Shown: piece after piece, positions 1-9,344 of the stretch
Layout: each line of letters opens with the position of its first letter
Position numbering within the stretch: position 1 is the stretch's first letter
Source: Zobellia russellii
GTDB taxonomy: Bacteria; Bacteroidota; Bacteroidia; Flavobacteriales; Flavobacteriaceae
Direction: 5' to 3'
Length of the DNA stretch: 64,000 nucleotides
Assembly (NCBI RefSeq): GCF_018728565.1
Contig: NZ_JACSOI010000005.1
Coordinates: 1 to 64,000, forward strand
Made by a program: the position numbers and the translations under genes
The notes under the pieces: model-generated
Told to the model about the DNA's origin: nothing
What the model saw: the letters and a program-made list of their open reading frames with translations, nothing else
Database searches by the model: none

Positions 1-77
1 TAACTACTAACTACTAACTACTAACTACTAACTACTAACTACTAACTACTAACTACTAACTACTAACTACTAACTAC
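1..77. repeat. Heptanucleotide tandem repeat (TAACTAC, 11 perfect copies)
   Basis: The window opens inside an exact array of the 7-bp unit TAACTAC: eleven uninterrupted copies, then a CAC-rich stretch. The array may extend upstream of the window. Its last copy supplies the TAG stop codon (minus strand, 74-76) of the neighbouring DUF1853 gene. Because 7 is not a multiple of 3 and the unit contains TAG on the minus strand, reading into it in any frame meets a stop. It resembles the short-unit microsatellites expected to vary in copy number by slipped-strand mispairing; the variability is inferred. Confidence 0.97.
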
Positions 78-916
78 CACCACACCACGAAAAATTTCTC
101 GAATTCAGTATCCGTTTTTTTCATCCAGAGCATGGGGGCATTTTGGTTCAGGGTGCGCAGGTTAACGTCCATCAAAGTTTCAAAATGAGATGAATATCTT
201 ACATTTTTGTGTGGAGTAACGACCCATTCGGATTTGCTGGGTATATAGTATTTGTACTTTTTATAATCACCATTTTCAAAGTCCTCAAACCTTAACCAAT
301 AGCCGTAGATACAATCTCTATTTAGAGGAGTAATGTCTACATGGGCATTGGTATGAGGCATAAAGAGTTGGGCTTTGTAACAGGCTTGGTGCGTTATATC
401 GTCATGGTTAATTTGATTTTCGGATAACGTTCTAATTCCATTTTCAGAGTGCAAAAGAGGAAACTGCTTGTCCCTGATTTTTTCCATTTTGGTAAAGAAC
501 ATATCCCTACGGTTGGGACCTATTAACCGGTGTATGGGTTCTGATATGCTTGGGTCAATGATATAGAATTTATAAGTCAATTCAACATGTAGGAGTCTTT
601 CCGTTTCTCTATGCTTTAGTATAAAATCAATTTCACCAATGGTACGGTTTTCCTCTTTTACAGCTTTGTTATGAAGAACAAGGTCATATGCGTTATTTCT
701 GACGAGCAATTGAGTGAAAACATGCTCCATTTGGTGACCCAAACGTAATTTTTTTGAAATGGGTTTTGGCAGAAACCGTTTCATATGAAGCTCAGGGAAC
801 ACAAACTGTTCTATACCAAATTGTTCACCTGTCCACAGTGGTGGTGTTTCTAAAAAGCCAAGACATTGTTCTTTTATCATCTTACACGAAGGTATGATCT
901 CTTTGTGGGTTGTCAA
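74..916 (-). CDS. DUF1853 family protein
   Basis: This 280-residue protein matches the DUF1853 pattern: a GEIDFIL segment, then HVELTYKFYI, then a GPNRRD block followed by a lysine-rich helix, and an FFVV..W end. These recall the nuclease-like core of the family (an acidic GE-D and a later E-x-K), but no activity is established and I do not assign one. The 916 start is TTG; an ATG at 880 removes 12 residues and is equally plausible, as neither has a clear ribosome binding site. The stop lies in the heptamer repeat, yet the FFVV-W end resembles the normal family end, so the protein is probably not truncated. It is divergent from the GH109-like gene at 1033. Confidence 0.72.
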   Translation of the reverse strand: MTTHKEIIPSCKMIKEQCLGFLETPPLWTGEQFGIEQFVFPELHMKRFLPKPISKKLRLGHQMEHVFTQLLVRNNAYDLVLHNKAVKEENRTIGEIDFILKHRETERLLHVELTYKFYIIDPSISEPIHRLIGPNRRDMFFTKMEKIRDKQFPLLHSENGIRTLSENQINHDDITHQACYKAQLFMPHTNAHVDITPLNRDCIYGYWLRFEDFENGDYKKYKYYIPSKSEWVVTPHKNVRYSSHFETLMDVNLRTLNQNAPMLWMKKTDTEFEKFFVVWW

Positions 917-1032
917 AAAAATAATGCATCATTGTAAGACTATGTTAATAGCAGAGGCGAGCGTGTTTAAGTTCCCTAAAACTTCTTTATATTGTAGTTT
1001 CATTTCAACAACAACTCACAAAACAAACACAA

Positions 1033-2430
1033 ATGAATTCCAACAGAAGAAACTTCCTAAAAAAAACGTCATTGGTAGGAGCTGGTATTGCCCTAACCCC
1101 AAATATTTCAAAAGCTAATTTTTTAGGAACGGAACGACCTTTTTCTGCACAATATATGGGAGGTTTTAAGGCTCCTAAATTGGATAAGGTACGTTTCGCG
1201 TTTATAGGTGTAGGGGCAAGAGGTTCAGGTCATGTGGCACAAATTGCCGCGATTGAAGGCACTGAAGTGGTTGCCATTTCAGATCTTTATGAAGATTGGG
1301 CCAAAAAATCTGCAGATGTCTGTAAAGAGGCAGGAAAGGGACAGCGACACAAAAAAGTAAAACTGTATACCAATGGTGAGAACGATTGGAAGAAAATGTT
1401 AGAAGAACAAAAACCGGACGCAGTTATTATAGCAACACCTTGGGGTTTGCATGCGCCAATGGCTATTGCAGCCATGAATGCCGGTAGTCACGCCTTTGTA
1501 GAAGTCCCATTGGCCTTGACTTTAAAAGAAATGTGGGATATAGTTGACACTTCCGAAAAGACAAAGAAGCATTGTATGATGATGGAGAATGTTAACTACG
1601 GTAGAGATGAGCTGTTGTATTTAAATATGTGTCGCGAAGGGGCTATAGGCGAACTTTTACACGGAGAGGCAGCTTATATTCACGAGTTACGTTTTCAAAT
1701 GAACGAGGTAGACCGCGGTACGGGTTCTTGGAGAACACCACATTATGCACACAGAAACGGAAACCTTTACCCAACGCATGGTTTAGGGCCTGTGGCGCAA
1801 TACATGAATATTGGGCGGACTGATGATAACTTTAAATTCATCAATGCTTTTTCATCGCCTGCCAAAGGAAGGCAATTATATGCTGAAAAGAACTTTCCTG
1901 TAGACCACAAATGGAATAAATTGGACTATAAGGGCGGTGATATCAATACGTCCATTATAAAAACGGATTTAGGTAGAACGATTATGGTGCAGTGGGATGA
2001 AACCAGTCCACGGCCATACACCCGCCATAACATGATTCAAGGAACAAAAGGTACTTTGGCAGGTTTCCCAACCCGTGTGGCCTTGGAAGGTGGGGTTGAA
2101 AGTGCTACGGAAGACCACCATCATTGGGCACAAGGTGATGCCTTGGCAAAAATCTATGAAAAATATGAACATCCTTTGTACAAGCGAGTAGGTGATCTCG
2201 CCACTAAAATGGGCGGTCACGGCGGAATGGACTTTATGATGTTGTTTCGTATTGTAGAGTGTTTAAGAAATGGAGAGCCTTTAGACCAGAATGTGTACGA
2301 GGGTTGCTTATGGAGTGCGGTTTCTCCTTTAAGCGAGACTTCCGTTGCTGCAAATGGCGCACCACAGGAATTCCCGGATTTCACCCGCGGTGCTTGGAAG
2401 ACTACGGCACCATTAGGAATCATCAGTTAA
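1033..2430 (+). CDS. GH109-like Gfo/Idh/MocA family protein, Tat-exported
   Basis: A 465-residue protein with a twin-arginine signal (NRRNFLKK, residues 4-11), then a Rossmann NAD-binding motif GVGARGSG (59-66). It follows the architecture of family GH109, whose founding member is an NAD-dependent alpha-N-acetylgalactosaminidase of Elizabethkingia. Shared family features include ENVNYGRD (185-192), the tyrosine in AAYIHELR (Y215), YPTHG (246-250, with the catalytic-region His249), GGHGGMD and the SPLSE and PDFT blocks near the C-terminus. The likely role is NAD-dependent hydrolysis of a glycan in the periplasm. The substrate is inferred; related oxidoreductases share the fold. It appears monocistronic, with a hairpin terminator downstream. 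Confidence 0.83.
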   Translation: MNSNRRNFLKKTSLVGAGIALTPNISKANFLGTERPFSAQYMGGFKAPKLDKVRFAFIGVGARGSGHVAQIAAIEGTEVVAISDLYEDWAKKSADVCKEAGKGQRHKKVKLYTNGENDWKKMLEEQKPDAVIIATPWGLHAPMAIAAMNAGSHAFVEVPLALTLKEMWDIVDTSEKTKKHCMMMENVNYGRDELLYLNMCREGAIGELLHGEAAYIHELRFQMNEVDRGTGSWRTPHYAHRNGNLYPTHGLGPVAQYMNIGRTDDNFKFINAFSSPAKGRQLYAEKNFPVDHKWNKLDYKGGDINTSIIKTDLGRTIMVQWDETSPRPYTRHNMIQGTKGTLAGFPTRVALEGGVESATEDHHHWAQGDALAKIYEKYEHPLYKRVGDLATKMGGHGGMDFMMLFRIVECLRNGEPLDQNVYEGCLWSAVSPLSETSVAANGAPQEFPDFTRGAWKTTAPLGIIS

Positions 2431-2490
2431 AAAGACCATTTCTTTACAAAATAGCAAAACAGCAATGCTTTGTGAAAGGCAATAGCCTAT

Positions 2491-2534
2491 AACCGTTAAC
2501 ATTTCCTAAAAAGGGAGGTGTTGACGGTTTTATT
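2491..2534 (+). terminator. Hairpin terminator after the GH109-like gene
   Basis: AACCGTTAACA pairs with TGTTGACGGTT (one G-U pair), and the inner arms TTTCCT/AGGGAG extend the stem. A short T-rich run (TTTTATT) follows. It sits between the GH109-like gene and the VWA gene, so it probably ends the former's transcript. Confidence 0.55.
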
Positions 2535-2549
2535 AACTAATTTTATAGT

Positions 2550-3707
2550 ATGGCTATGAACACAAGAAAAGGGTTTCGGTTTTCAACCTATGAAGCACCG
2601 GAACAAACTCCCTTTGAAAAACTTTTTGATATTTTTCAGGAACTCATTACCCATACTTCGGGAGATTTTGATGAGGCCATTGATTGGTTGCGTGAACTGG
2701 ATAAGGAGTATGAGCTAACAGATGATGAATATACGATTGATGATTTCATAGAGGAGTTAAAAGCAAAAGGATACATTCAAGAAGAATTTGACGATGATGC
2801 TGCAGGTGGAGAAGGAAAAGAAGGCGATGAAAACGGCGGAAAGGGAAATATTTCCATTACCGCTAAAATGGAACGCTTGATTCGCCAACGTGCGCTAGAC
2901 CAGATTTTCGGTAAAATTAAACGTAGCGGCTCAGGTAACCACAAAACCGGAAAATCCGGTCAAGGAGATGAGCATACGGGTGATTTAAGAGAATACCGTT
3001 ATGGTGATGGTTTAGAGCATATTTCAATGACGGAGAGCCTTAAAAATGCCCAGATCAACCATGGTATGGGTAGCTTCACTTTAAACGAAGATGATTTAGT
3101 AGTTGAGGATACGCAACACAAGGCACAGATGAGTACGGTGTTAATGATAGACATTAGTCATAGTATGATTTTGTACGGCGAGGACCGTATTACACCAGCT
3201 AAAAAAGTAGCGATGGCACTAGCGGAACTCATTACTACACGCTATCCAAAAGATACCTTGGATATTCTGGTTTTTGGTAACGATGCTTGGCCCATTCCTA
3301 TAAAGGACCTTCCGTATCTAAAAGTTGGACCCTATCATACTAATACGGTAGCGGGACTTCAATTGGCAATGGATATGCTACGCCGGAAGCGGAATACCAA
3401 CAAACAGATTTTTATGATTACGGACGGAAAGCCTAGTTGCTTGCGACTACCTGATGGAACATATTATAAGAATAGCGTAGGTCTGGATGACTATATTGTT
3501 GAGAAGTGCTATAATATGGCACGCCAGGCTAGAAAATTACATATTCCTATTACCACGTTTATGATAGCTCAAGATGCTTATTTAATGCAGTTTATTCGCC
3601 ACTTTACAGAAGCGAACAAAGGCAAGGCATTTTTTACCGGGTTAAAAGGTTTGGGTGAAATGATTTTTGAAGATTACGAAGCGAATAGAAAAAAACGATT
3701 GAAATAA
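2550..3707 (+). CDS. VWA-domain protein (partner of the MoxR-like ATPase)
   Basis: A 385-residue soluble protein with no signal peptide. Residues 1-80 are helical and acidic, 81-150 form a Gly/Lys/Asp-rich linker, and the C-terminal half is a von Willebrand A domain with a DISHS MIDAS motif (D201, S203, S205) and a later ITDGKPS strand. It resembles CoxE/YehP-type VWA proteins that act as adaptors for MoxR or Mg-chelatase-like AAA+ ATPases, and such an ATPase follows 63 bp downstream. The pair probably forms a chaperone or remodelling complex acting on an unknown client. An in-frame ATG two codons downstream (2556) is an alternative start. Confidence 0.85.
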   Translation: MAMNTRKGFRFSTYEAPEQTPFEKLFDIFQELITHTSGDFDEAIDWLRELDKEYELTDDEYTIDDFIEELKAKGYIQEEFDDDAAGGEGKEGDENGGKGNISITAKMERLIRQRALDQIFGKIKRSGSGNHKTGKSGQGDEHTGDLREYRYGDGLEHISMTESLKNAQINHGMGSFTLNEDDLVVEDTQHKAQMSTVLMIDISHSMILYGEDRITPAKKVAMALAELITTRYPKDTLDILVFGNDAWPIPIKDLPYLKVGPYHTNTVAGLQLAMDMLRRKRNTNKQIFMITDGKPSCLRLPDGTYYKNSVGLDDYIVEKCYNMARQARKLHIPITTFMIAQDAYLMQFIRHFTEANKGKAFFTGLKGLGEMIFEDYEANRKKRLK

Positions 3708-3770
3708 GATAGACCAATTCCTCTTCATTTCAGACGGACTTGATTTAGAAAGAAAAAGAGATTGCTATAT

Positions 3771-5240
3771 ATGAAATTAGATAACAAGAAAATAAAAACA
3801 CTTGGCGAGTTAAAAGAAGCTGGCTATAAAGTAAAAAGTGTTAAGGACGAATTACGTGATAATCTTATTCAAAGAATAAAAAAAGGAGAAGAAACTTTTC
3901 CCGGTGTTTGGGGGTATGAAGATTCCGTTATTCCAGAGCTGGAGCGAGCTATTTTATCTAGGCATAATATAAATTTACTTGGTCTTAGGGGTCAAGCTAA
4001 AACACGTTTGGCCCACTTAATGGTAAGTCTTTTGGACGAGTATATCCCTGTGGTAGAAGGTTCGGAAATTAACGATGACCCGCTTAAGCCCATGTCTAGA
4101 TATGCCATGGAATTGATAAAGGAAAAAGGGGATAATACCCCAATTATTTGGTTGCATAGAGATGCTCGTTTTGCTGAAAAACTAGCAACACCAGATGTTA
4201 CCGTAGCCGATTTAATTGGTGATGTAGACCCCATAAAAGCGGCAAACCTGAAGTTATCCTATGCAGATGACAGGGTAATTCATTTTGGAATGATCCCACG
4301 GGCCAACAGGTGTATTTTTGTAATTAATGAACTACCGGATTTACAAGCTAGAATTCAAGTTTCACTTTTTAATATATTGGAGGAAGGAGATATACAGATT
4401 CGTGGGTTTAAATTGAGGCTGCCGTTGGATATTCAATTTGTGTTTACGGCAAACCCAGAAGACTATACCAATAGAGGAAGTATCGTTACCCCACTTAAGG
4501 ATAGGATTGGCTCACAAATATTAACGCACTATCCGGATGATATTGAAACCGCTAGAAAAATTACAGAACAGGAGGCGAAATTAGACTCGCGCCAAACGGA
4601 TTCAATTTATGTGCCGGACTTGGCCAAGGACCTTTTAGAGCAAATTATTTTTGAAGCAAGGGATAGCGAATACGTAGATGCGAAAAGTGGTGTAAGTGCA
4701 CGAACCAGTATTACTGCGTTTGAAAATCTTTTAAGTACAGCGGAAAGAAGGGCCTTAGTAACCGATGCCGATAAAACCATGGTACGCTTGAGTGACTTTA
4801 TGGGTATTATTCCGGCCATTACCGGTAAGATTGAATTGGTTTATGAGGGCGAGCAAGAAGGTGCTGATGGCGTTGCTGAAATTTTGATTGATGATGCGGT
4901 AAAAAGCCTGTTTCCAAAATACTTCCCGGCCATAAACAAGTTGGAAAGAAAGGGCGCAAAAACTCCTTATGATGATTTGTTGAGTTGGTTTTTTCAAGGA
5001 GAAGGTTTTGAACTTCTAGATGAATTTACAGATGAAGAATATAAAAGAACCTTAGATAGTATTCCTGAACTTAGCCAGTTGATAAAAGAACATCAACCTG
5101 ATTTTCCTAAAGAAGATATGTACTTTTTAAAGGAATTGGTTTTATGGGGGTTAGTATCACATAAGAAACTTAGCAAAAACAGATTTGCGGAAGGATACCA
5201 ATTCAAGGACCTTTACGGAAGTTATATAGACGGGTTGTAG
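3771..5240 (+). CDS. MoxR/Mg-chelatase-like AAA+ ATPase
   Basis: About 489 residues. I start it at ATG 3771 rather than TTG 3762 because a purine-rich AAAGAAAAAGAG run lies at suitable spacing upstream. The P-loop is an atypical GLRGQAKT (GxxGxAKT) followed by R. Further on are the pore/NELPDLQ segment equivalent to Walker B plus sensor regions (VFTANPEDY), then arginine-rich and C-terminal helical parts. The family resembles the ChlI/MoxR AAA+ branch, which works with VWA partners such as the gene immediately upstream. It is cytosolic and its client is unknown. It ends 22 bp before a strong bidirectional terminator. Confidence 0.85.
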   Translation: MKLDNKKIKTLGELKEAGYKVKSVKDELRDNLIQRIKKGEETFPGVWGYEDSVIPELERAILSRHNINLLGLRGQAKTRLAHLMVSLLDEYIPVVEGSEINDDPLKPMSRYAMELIKEKGDNTPIIWLHRDARFAEKLATPDVTVADLIGDVDPIKAANLKLSYADDRVIHFGMIPRANRCIFVINELPDLQARIQVSLFNILEEGDIQIRGFKLRLPLDIQFVFTANPEDYTNRGSIVTPLKDRIGSQILTHYPDDIETARKITEQEAKLDSRQTDSIYVPDLAKDLLEQIIFEARDSEYVDAKSGVSARTSITAFENLLSTAERRALVTDADKTMVRLSDFMGIIPAITGKIELVYEGEQEGADGVAEILIDDAVKSLFPKYFPAINKLERKGAKTPYDDLLSWFFQGEGFELLDEFTDEEYKRTLDSIPELSQLIKEHQPDFPKEDMYFLKELVLWGLVSHKKLSKNRFAEGYQFKDLYGSYIDGL

Positions 5241-5262
5241 AAATTCACAATCCTAATTAAAG

Positions 5263-5297
5263 AAAAAAGCCCCTTCATATTTTGAAGGGGCTTTTTC
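5263..5297. terminator. Bidirectional rho-independent terminator
   Basis: A perfect stem AAAAAGCCCCTTCA/TGAAGGGGCTTTTT with a short ATATT loop, flanked by A and T tracts. It lies between the convergent AAA+ ATPase gene and the kelch lipoprotein gene and can serve both. Confidence 0.93.
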
Positions 5298-5314
5298 ATT
5301 GTCATAAATTGTAG

Positions 5315-6679
5315 TTACTCAATTACCCAAATATCATTGTAATGAGTTCTACTTGAATCTTCTTTGTTAATATTCAATCCTCCGGAAATAAGTATTTTAT
5401 TATCAAAAACTACAGAGGCATGTCCCATTCTTGGTTGGTATAAGTCATTGGTAGTTAGCTTATTCCATTCGCTACCGTTTTCGGAATACCAAACGTCTGC
5501 AAATGTGGTAAGCTCTTGCTCGGTAGTTTCTTCATTCGTTACCGCTTGCCAACCTCCAATAACCCACATTTTGTTGTCATAGATTAACGAGGAATGGTTG
5601 GCACGAATTTCAAATACAGATTCTGTAGTTACTTCTGTCCAGTTTACACCGTCTGTAGATGTGTAAATGTCATTGTAAAATAGTGGTGAAAAACCCTGTA
5701 CGGCAGTTCCTCCCATAACATACATCTTATCATCAAACACTACGGTAGTATGGTCTGTACGTGGAGAAAATTGGGCATTTTCGGTAGCTTGTTCCCAAGT
5801 GGCTCCATCTTCGGAATACCACACGTCGTTCATTTGCTCAGAACCTTTGTTACCGCCAATTACCCAAAGCTTATCGTCATAAACAACTGTTGTATGTCCT
5901 TCTCTAGAACCGAATGCACCAACATTTTCGTTTCGCACCCAGTCTTTTCCGTTCGTAGAAGACCAAATATCACTAAAACCACCACCTATTATCCAAAATT
6001 TTTCTTTGAATACAATAGCAGTGTGATTGTTTTTGCTAAAAAAGTCAAAAGGATTTTCTACTTCTAACAACCAATTTTCACCATCAATAGAGGACCACAC
6101 GTCCTTGAATCCAGAAGAGTCGTTTCCTCCACCGATCATCCAAAGTTTCCCGTTAAATTCATTAATGCTATGATTTCTTCTGGAACTAAACCCGGCATTA
6201 GCAGTCAAGGCCGATTCGGAAAAAGATAGACCTTTAGTACTAAAGCTAAAAGTTTGTGCGCTTTCCGTTGCGCCTCCGTTAGTATCACTAGCAACAACTT
6301 TCCAGTAGTAAACCTTATTTTTTTCTAAACCTTCAATAATATTAAATTCTGGAGTTATAAGGTTTTCCGCAAGAATACTTTGCGGTGTTTCTTCTTCGTC
6401 TAAAAGAAGAGTATATGTAATATTATCTCCATCAGAATCAATAGCTGCTGACCAAGAGAGTGTAGGGTTTAGGTCAACATCGGCCGTGCCATCTTCTAAC
6501 ATGGTTAGACTAAAAGAATCCGGAGCGGCATTTTCAGGTTGTTGTTCTTCTTCCTTGGTCTGTTCTTCCTCTGATTGTTCTGTTTCCTTTTCGGGGATTT
6601 CTAGTGGTAAATCATCATCGGAACAGGCATTCAGGGCGAATAAGGAGATGCCGATTAAAAAGAAATTTTTAAAAGTCAT
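5315..6679 (-). CDS. Kelch-repeat lipoprotein with a fibronectin-like domain
   Basis: The start is set at ATG 6679 because it gives a lipoprotein signal (MTFKNFF...LFALNAC, Cys19); an upstream in-frame extension to 6763 has no signal-like sequence. After an acidic Glu-rich linker (about 25-55) comes a fibronectin-III-like Ig domain (about 60-150; contains LSWSAAIDSDGDNITY). About six kelch blades follow (about 165-454), each with the pattern H/R-x-H-(S/T)-x-(V/I)-x-(N/D)-(N/D)-K-hydrophobic-W/Y-hydrophobic-GG, then D-(V/I)-W-S and a tryptophan. It is probably a surface-exposed beta-propeller binding protein. The ligand is unknown. It lies divergent to the alginate operon but need not belong to it. 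Confidence 0.85.
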   Translation of the reverse strand: MTFKNFFLIGISLFALNACSDDDLPLEIPEKETEQSEEEQTKEEEQQPENAAPDSFSLTMLEDGTADVDLNPTLSWSAAIDSDGDNITYTLLLDEEETPQSILAENLITPEFNIIEGLEKNKVYYWKVVASDTNGGATESAQTFSFSTKGLSFSESALTANAGFSSRRNHSINEFNGKLWMIGGGNDSSGFKDVWSSIDGENWLLEVENPFDFFSKNNHTAIVFKEKFWIIGGGFSDIWSSTNGKDWVRNENVGAFGSREGHTTVVYDDKLWVIGGNKGSEQMNDVWYSEDGATWEQATENAQFSPRTDHTTVVFDDKMYVMGGTAVQGFSPLFYNDIYTSTDGVNWTEVTTESVFEIRANHSSLIYDNKMWVIGGWQAVTNEETTEQELTTFADVWYSENGSEWNKLTTNDLYQPRMGHASVVFDNKILISGGLNINKEDSSRTHYNDIWVIE

Positions 6680-6888
6680 AATAGGGGTTTTTAAGTTCAA
6701 TAACATAACTGTGGTGGTGTAGTAATATTGCAGTGGTTCAATGCGATTAGACCAAGTGTTCATTATTCTAGATTTAGGTCGTGTTTACAATCCAGAAAGT
6801 ATTTTTTAAGGAGTTAAGTCATTGATATTTCTATTTAATAAAGGCGATAGTCTGTAAATAATTTGTTTGGTATGATTAAATGATTATA

Positions 6889-6914
6889 TTTGGTAAACCA
6901 GTTTGGTAAACCAA
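6889..6914. promoter_or_regulatory. Tandem GntR-type operators upstream of the alginate operon
   Basis: A 13-bp sequence TTTGGTAAACCA(G/A) occurs twice with no gap (6889-6901 and 6902-6914). Each copy contains the inverted repeat TTGGT-AA-ACCA(A), matching the GT-NN-AC core of FadR-subfamily GntR operators. A third, half-matching TTTGGTAT lies at about 6865. The pair sits 80 bp before the PL6 start. Alginate regulons of marine flavobacteria are known to be controlled by a GntR-family repressor, so a repressor site is likely. The identification is inferred, and no GntR gene is in the window. Confidence 0.6.
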
Positions 6915-6993
6915 TTGAAAATTGCAGCTTAACACTGTGCATGCTCAACAATGTAAAGTATCCAATTGAACTACATCTCAACACATCTGAACA

Positions 6994-9312
6994 ATGAAAA
7001 CTAACCTGTTAATCATAAGTGCAGCGCTTTTATTCATCTCTTTTTCACAACCTCCAAAACAAGAAGGGGCTTATGTAAAAGATATCGTAGAACTCCATAA
7101 GGCAATAGGCAATGCAGGTCCTGGTGACGAAATTATCATGGCCAATGGAGATTGGAACAATGTTCAAATCCGTTTTGTGGGTTATGGAAAAGAAAATGGG
7201 CCAATTACCTTACGTGCCGAAACAGCGGGTAAAGTGGTTATTGGCGGAAAATCCGATTTAAAACTGGGCGGAGATTATCTCGTTGTTAGTGGTTTAAACT
7301 TTGTTAATGGTTCATCTCCTTCTGATGCGGTCATTGAATTTGCCATTAGTGAAGATACGGTGGCCAATCATTCTCGGGTTACAAATTCCGTGATTCTGGA
7401 TTTTAATAAGTCCCAAAAAAACCAGACAGACCTCTGGGTTCTATTTAAAGGGAGACATAATGAGTTGGACCATTGTTATATAGCGGGTAAATCCAATAGA
7501 GGGCCTACTGTACGGATTGATCTTGCAGGAAATAATAGCATAAAGAATTACCATAAGATACACCATAACTATTTTGGGCCTAGACCTCCTAAGGGTGGTC
7601 CTAGTGCAGAAACCATACAGCTTGGCAATAGTTTTACCTCCATGGCGCCTAGTTATACCCTTGTTGAAAACAATTTTTTTGATAAATGTAATGGTGAAGT
7701 AGAGATTATTTCCAGTAAATCAAATTTTAACGAGTTCAGGAATAATGTCTTTTATAAAAGTGAAGGCTCATTGGTAACCAGACACGGGAACTACTGTATT
7801 GTTGATGGCAACTACTTTATAGGCGATGCGGATTCTGAGCAAATTGGGGGCGTACGTTTAATTGGTACGGGACATTGGGTAACGAATAATTACTTTTATA
7901 ACCTAAAAGGTAAAACATTTAGGAGTCCACTTGCTGTAATGAACGGTATTCCAAAATCACCCCTTAACAGGTACATACAGGTAACCGATGTAGTAGTAGC
8001 TTATAATACTTGGGTAGATTGCGATTCACCATTGCAGTTTGGGGTAGGTTCCAATATTGATCAGAAAGATATTTTGCCTGCTTCTGAAATAAGGTCCGAG
8101 AGGCCTATTAGGACCATTGTTGCCAACAACCTTATTTATAATAGCACGGGGGATGAACAGCCGGTTGTGGCCCATGACTCATTAGATGGAATAAATTTTA
8201 AAAGCAATCTTATAGATAACCAAGGGGTTTCGTTCAAGAAAATTCCTGGTATTAAAACTAAAGATTTTACCGTTTCAGAATTAGAAAAAAACATATGGAT
8301 TCCTAAAAGTGACTTAACCGATCCAGAACTTTATAATGGTTTTGAGTTCGATTTAATTACGACCGACCTTTTTGGTAATTCTAGAAAGGAGGTTAACTCG
8401 GTAGGAGCCGTAGTTAAAGCACCTGATCAAAAGCCAAATCTTATGGATGTATCTCAATATGGTCCAGATTGGTATCCAGCTAAATCTTCAAAAAAGGCTT
8501 TGCCTAAAACCTATTCCGTAAGTTCAACGGCCAAGTTGGTCAACGCCATTCAGAATGCGAAAAATGGAGACACTATAGTATTGACTTCCGCTAAGTACAA
8601 AGTAAAAACGTCTTTAAAGATTGATAAACGTCTCACGATAAAATCTACGGATACCAATAAGAAAGCGACTATCCATTTCAGGGGCGCACCGGAAACACCG
8701 GCATTTGAGATGAATCCTAAAGGCGAATTGACTCTGAAAGGAGTGGTTTTAAAAGGAACAAAAACTCAATATGCTTTCGCTAGTTTAAAGAATAATATGT
8801 CCAGTTTGTACAATCTAACTATAGTTGATTCCGAAATATCTGATTTTGACTTTGTTTTAAAGGCCTACAAACATTCTTTCTCGGAGTATATTCAACTAAA
8901 ATCTACGACAATCAAAAATTGTAATAACGGTTTGGAACTGTCCGAGGAAACGGATGATAAAGGTGAATACAGTGCAGAGAATATTGTTATTGCCAATTGC
9001 ACATTTAAAGGAGTGGATAAAAATGTAGTGGACTATTACAGAGGAGGATATGATGAATCTACTGTTGGGGGTAACCTTGTAGTCACCAATAGCAGTTTTA
9101 CTCAATGTGGAGCCAAAGAAGAAGATGGAATTTTATTGAATACTTACGGTATTATAAATGTGGAAATTTCAGGGAATACATTTGCAGATAACCCGGTAAA
9201 GTTTGTTGCCCGCTTGTGGGGCGCCAAAAACAATACCCATTCCAACAACGATATTAAAAATTCAGGAGAGCTGATTGTAGAAGAAAACCTTCCGCTTAAA
9301 CTCATGTATTAA
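6994..9312 (+). CDS. PL6 family alginate lyase, two-domain (AlyGC-like)
   Basis: A 772-residue secreted protein with an N-terminal Sec signal (about 1-22). Residues about 25-400 form the polysaccharide lyase 6 right-handed beta-helix. The expected catalytic Lys and Arg are present as K242 (in ISSKS) and R263 (in TRHG); their 21-residue spacing equals that in the characterised enzyme AlyGC (K220/R241). The neighbouring E235 and E237 fit its calcium ligands. Residues about 495-772 form a second beta-helix, as in exolytic two-domain PL6 enzymes. The probable reaction is beta-elimination of alginate, perhaps releasing monomers. It is first of four codirectional genes and lies behind the tandem operators. 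Confidence 0.92.
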   Translation: MKTNLLIISAALLFISFSQPPKQEGAYVKDIVELHKAIGNAGPGDEIIMANGDWNNVQIRFVGYGKENGPITLRAETAGKVVIGGKSDLKLGGDYLVVSGLNFVNGSSPSDAVIEFAISEDTVANHSRVTNSVILDFNKSQKNQTDLWVLFKGRHNELDHCYIAGKSNRGPTVRIDLAGNNSIKNYHKIHHNYFGPRPPKGGPSAETIQLGNSFTSMAPSYTLVENNFFDKCNGEVEIISSKSNFNEFRNNVFYKSEGSLVTRHGNYCIVDGNYFIGDADSEQIGGVRLIGTGHWVTNNYFYNLKGKTFRSPLAVMNGIPKSPLNRYIQVTDVVVAYNTWVDCDSPLQFGVGSNIDQKDILPASEIRSERPIRTIVANNLIYNSTGDEQPVVAHDSLDGINFKSNLIDNQGVSFKKIPGIKTKDFTVSELEKNIWIPKSDLTDPELYNGFEFDLITTDLFGNSRKEVNSVGAVVKAPDQKPNLMDVSQYGPDWYPAKSSKKALPKTYSVSSTAKLVNAIQNAKNGDTIVLTSAKYKVKTSLKIDKRLTIKSTDTNKKATIHFRGAPETPAFEMNPKGELTLKGVVLKGTKTQYAFASLKNNMSSLYNLTIVDSEISDFDFVLKAYKHSFSEYIQLKSTTIKNCNNGLELSEETDDKGEYSAENIVIANCTFKGVDKNVVDYYRGGYDESTVGGNLVVTNSSFTQCGAKEEDGILLNTYGIINVEISGNTFADNPVKFVARLWGAKNNTHSNNDIKNSGELIVEENLPLKLMY

Positions 9313-9344
9313 TAAATCTCAATTAGAAAAATATCAATTCATAA

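Noticed and set aside
1-77. Heptamer array as a CRISPR
   Set aside because: There are no spacers between units and the repeat is only 7 bp.
894-1118. 74-codon plus-strand ORF upstream of the GH109-like gene
   Set aside because: It overlaps the start of that gene in another frame and spans the divergent promoter region; no domain or coding pattern.
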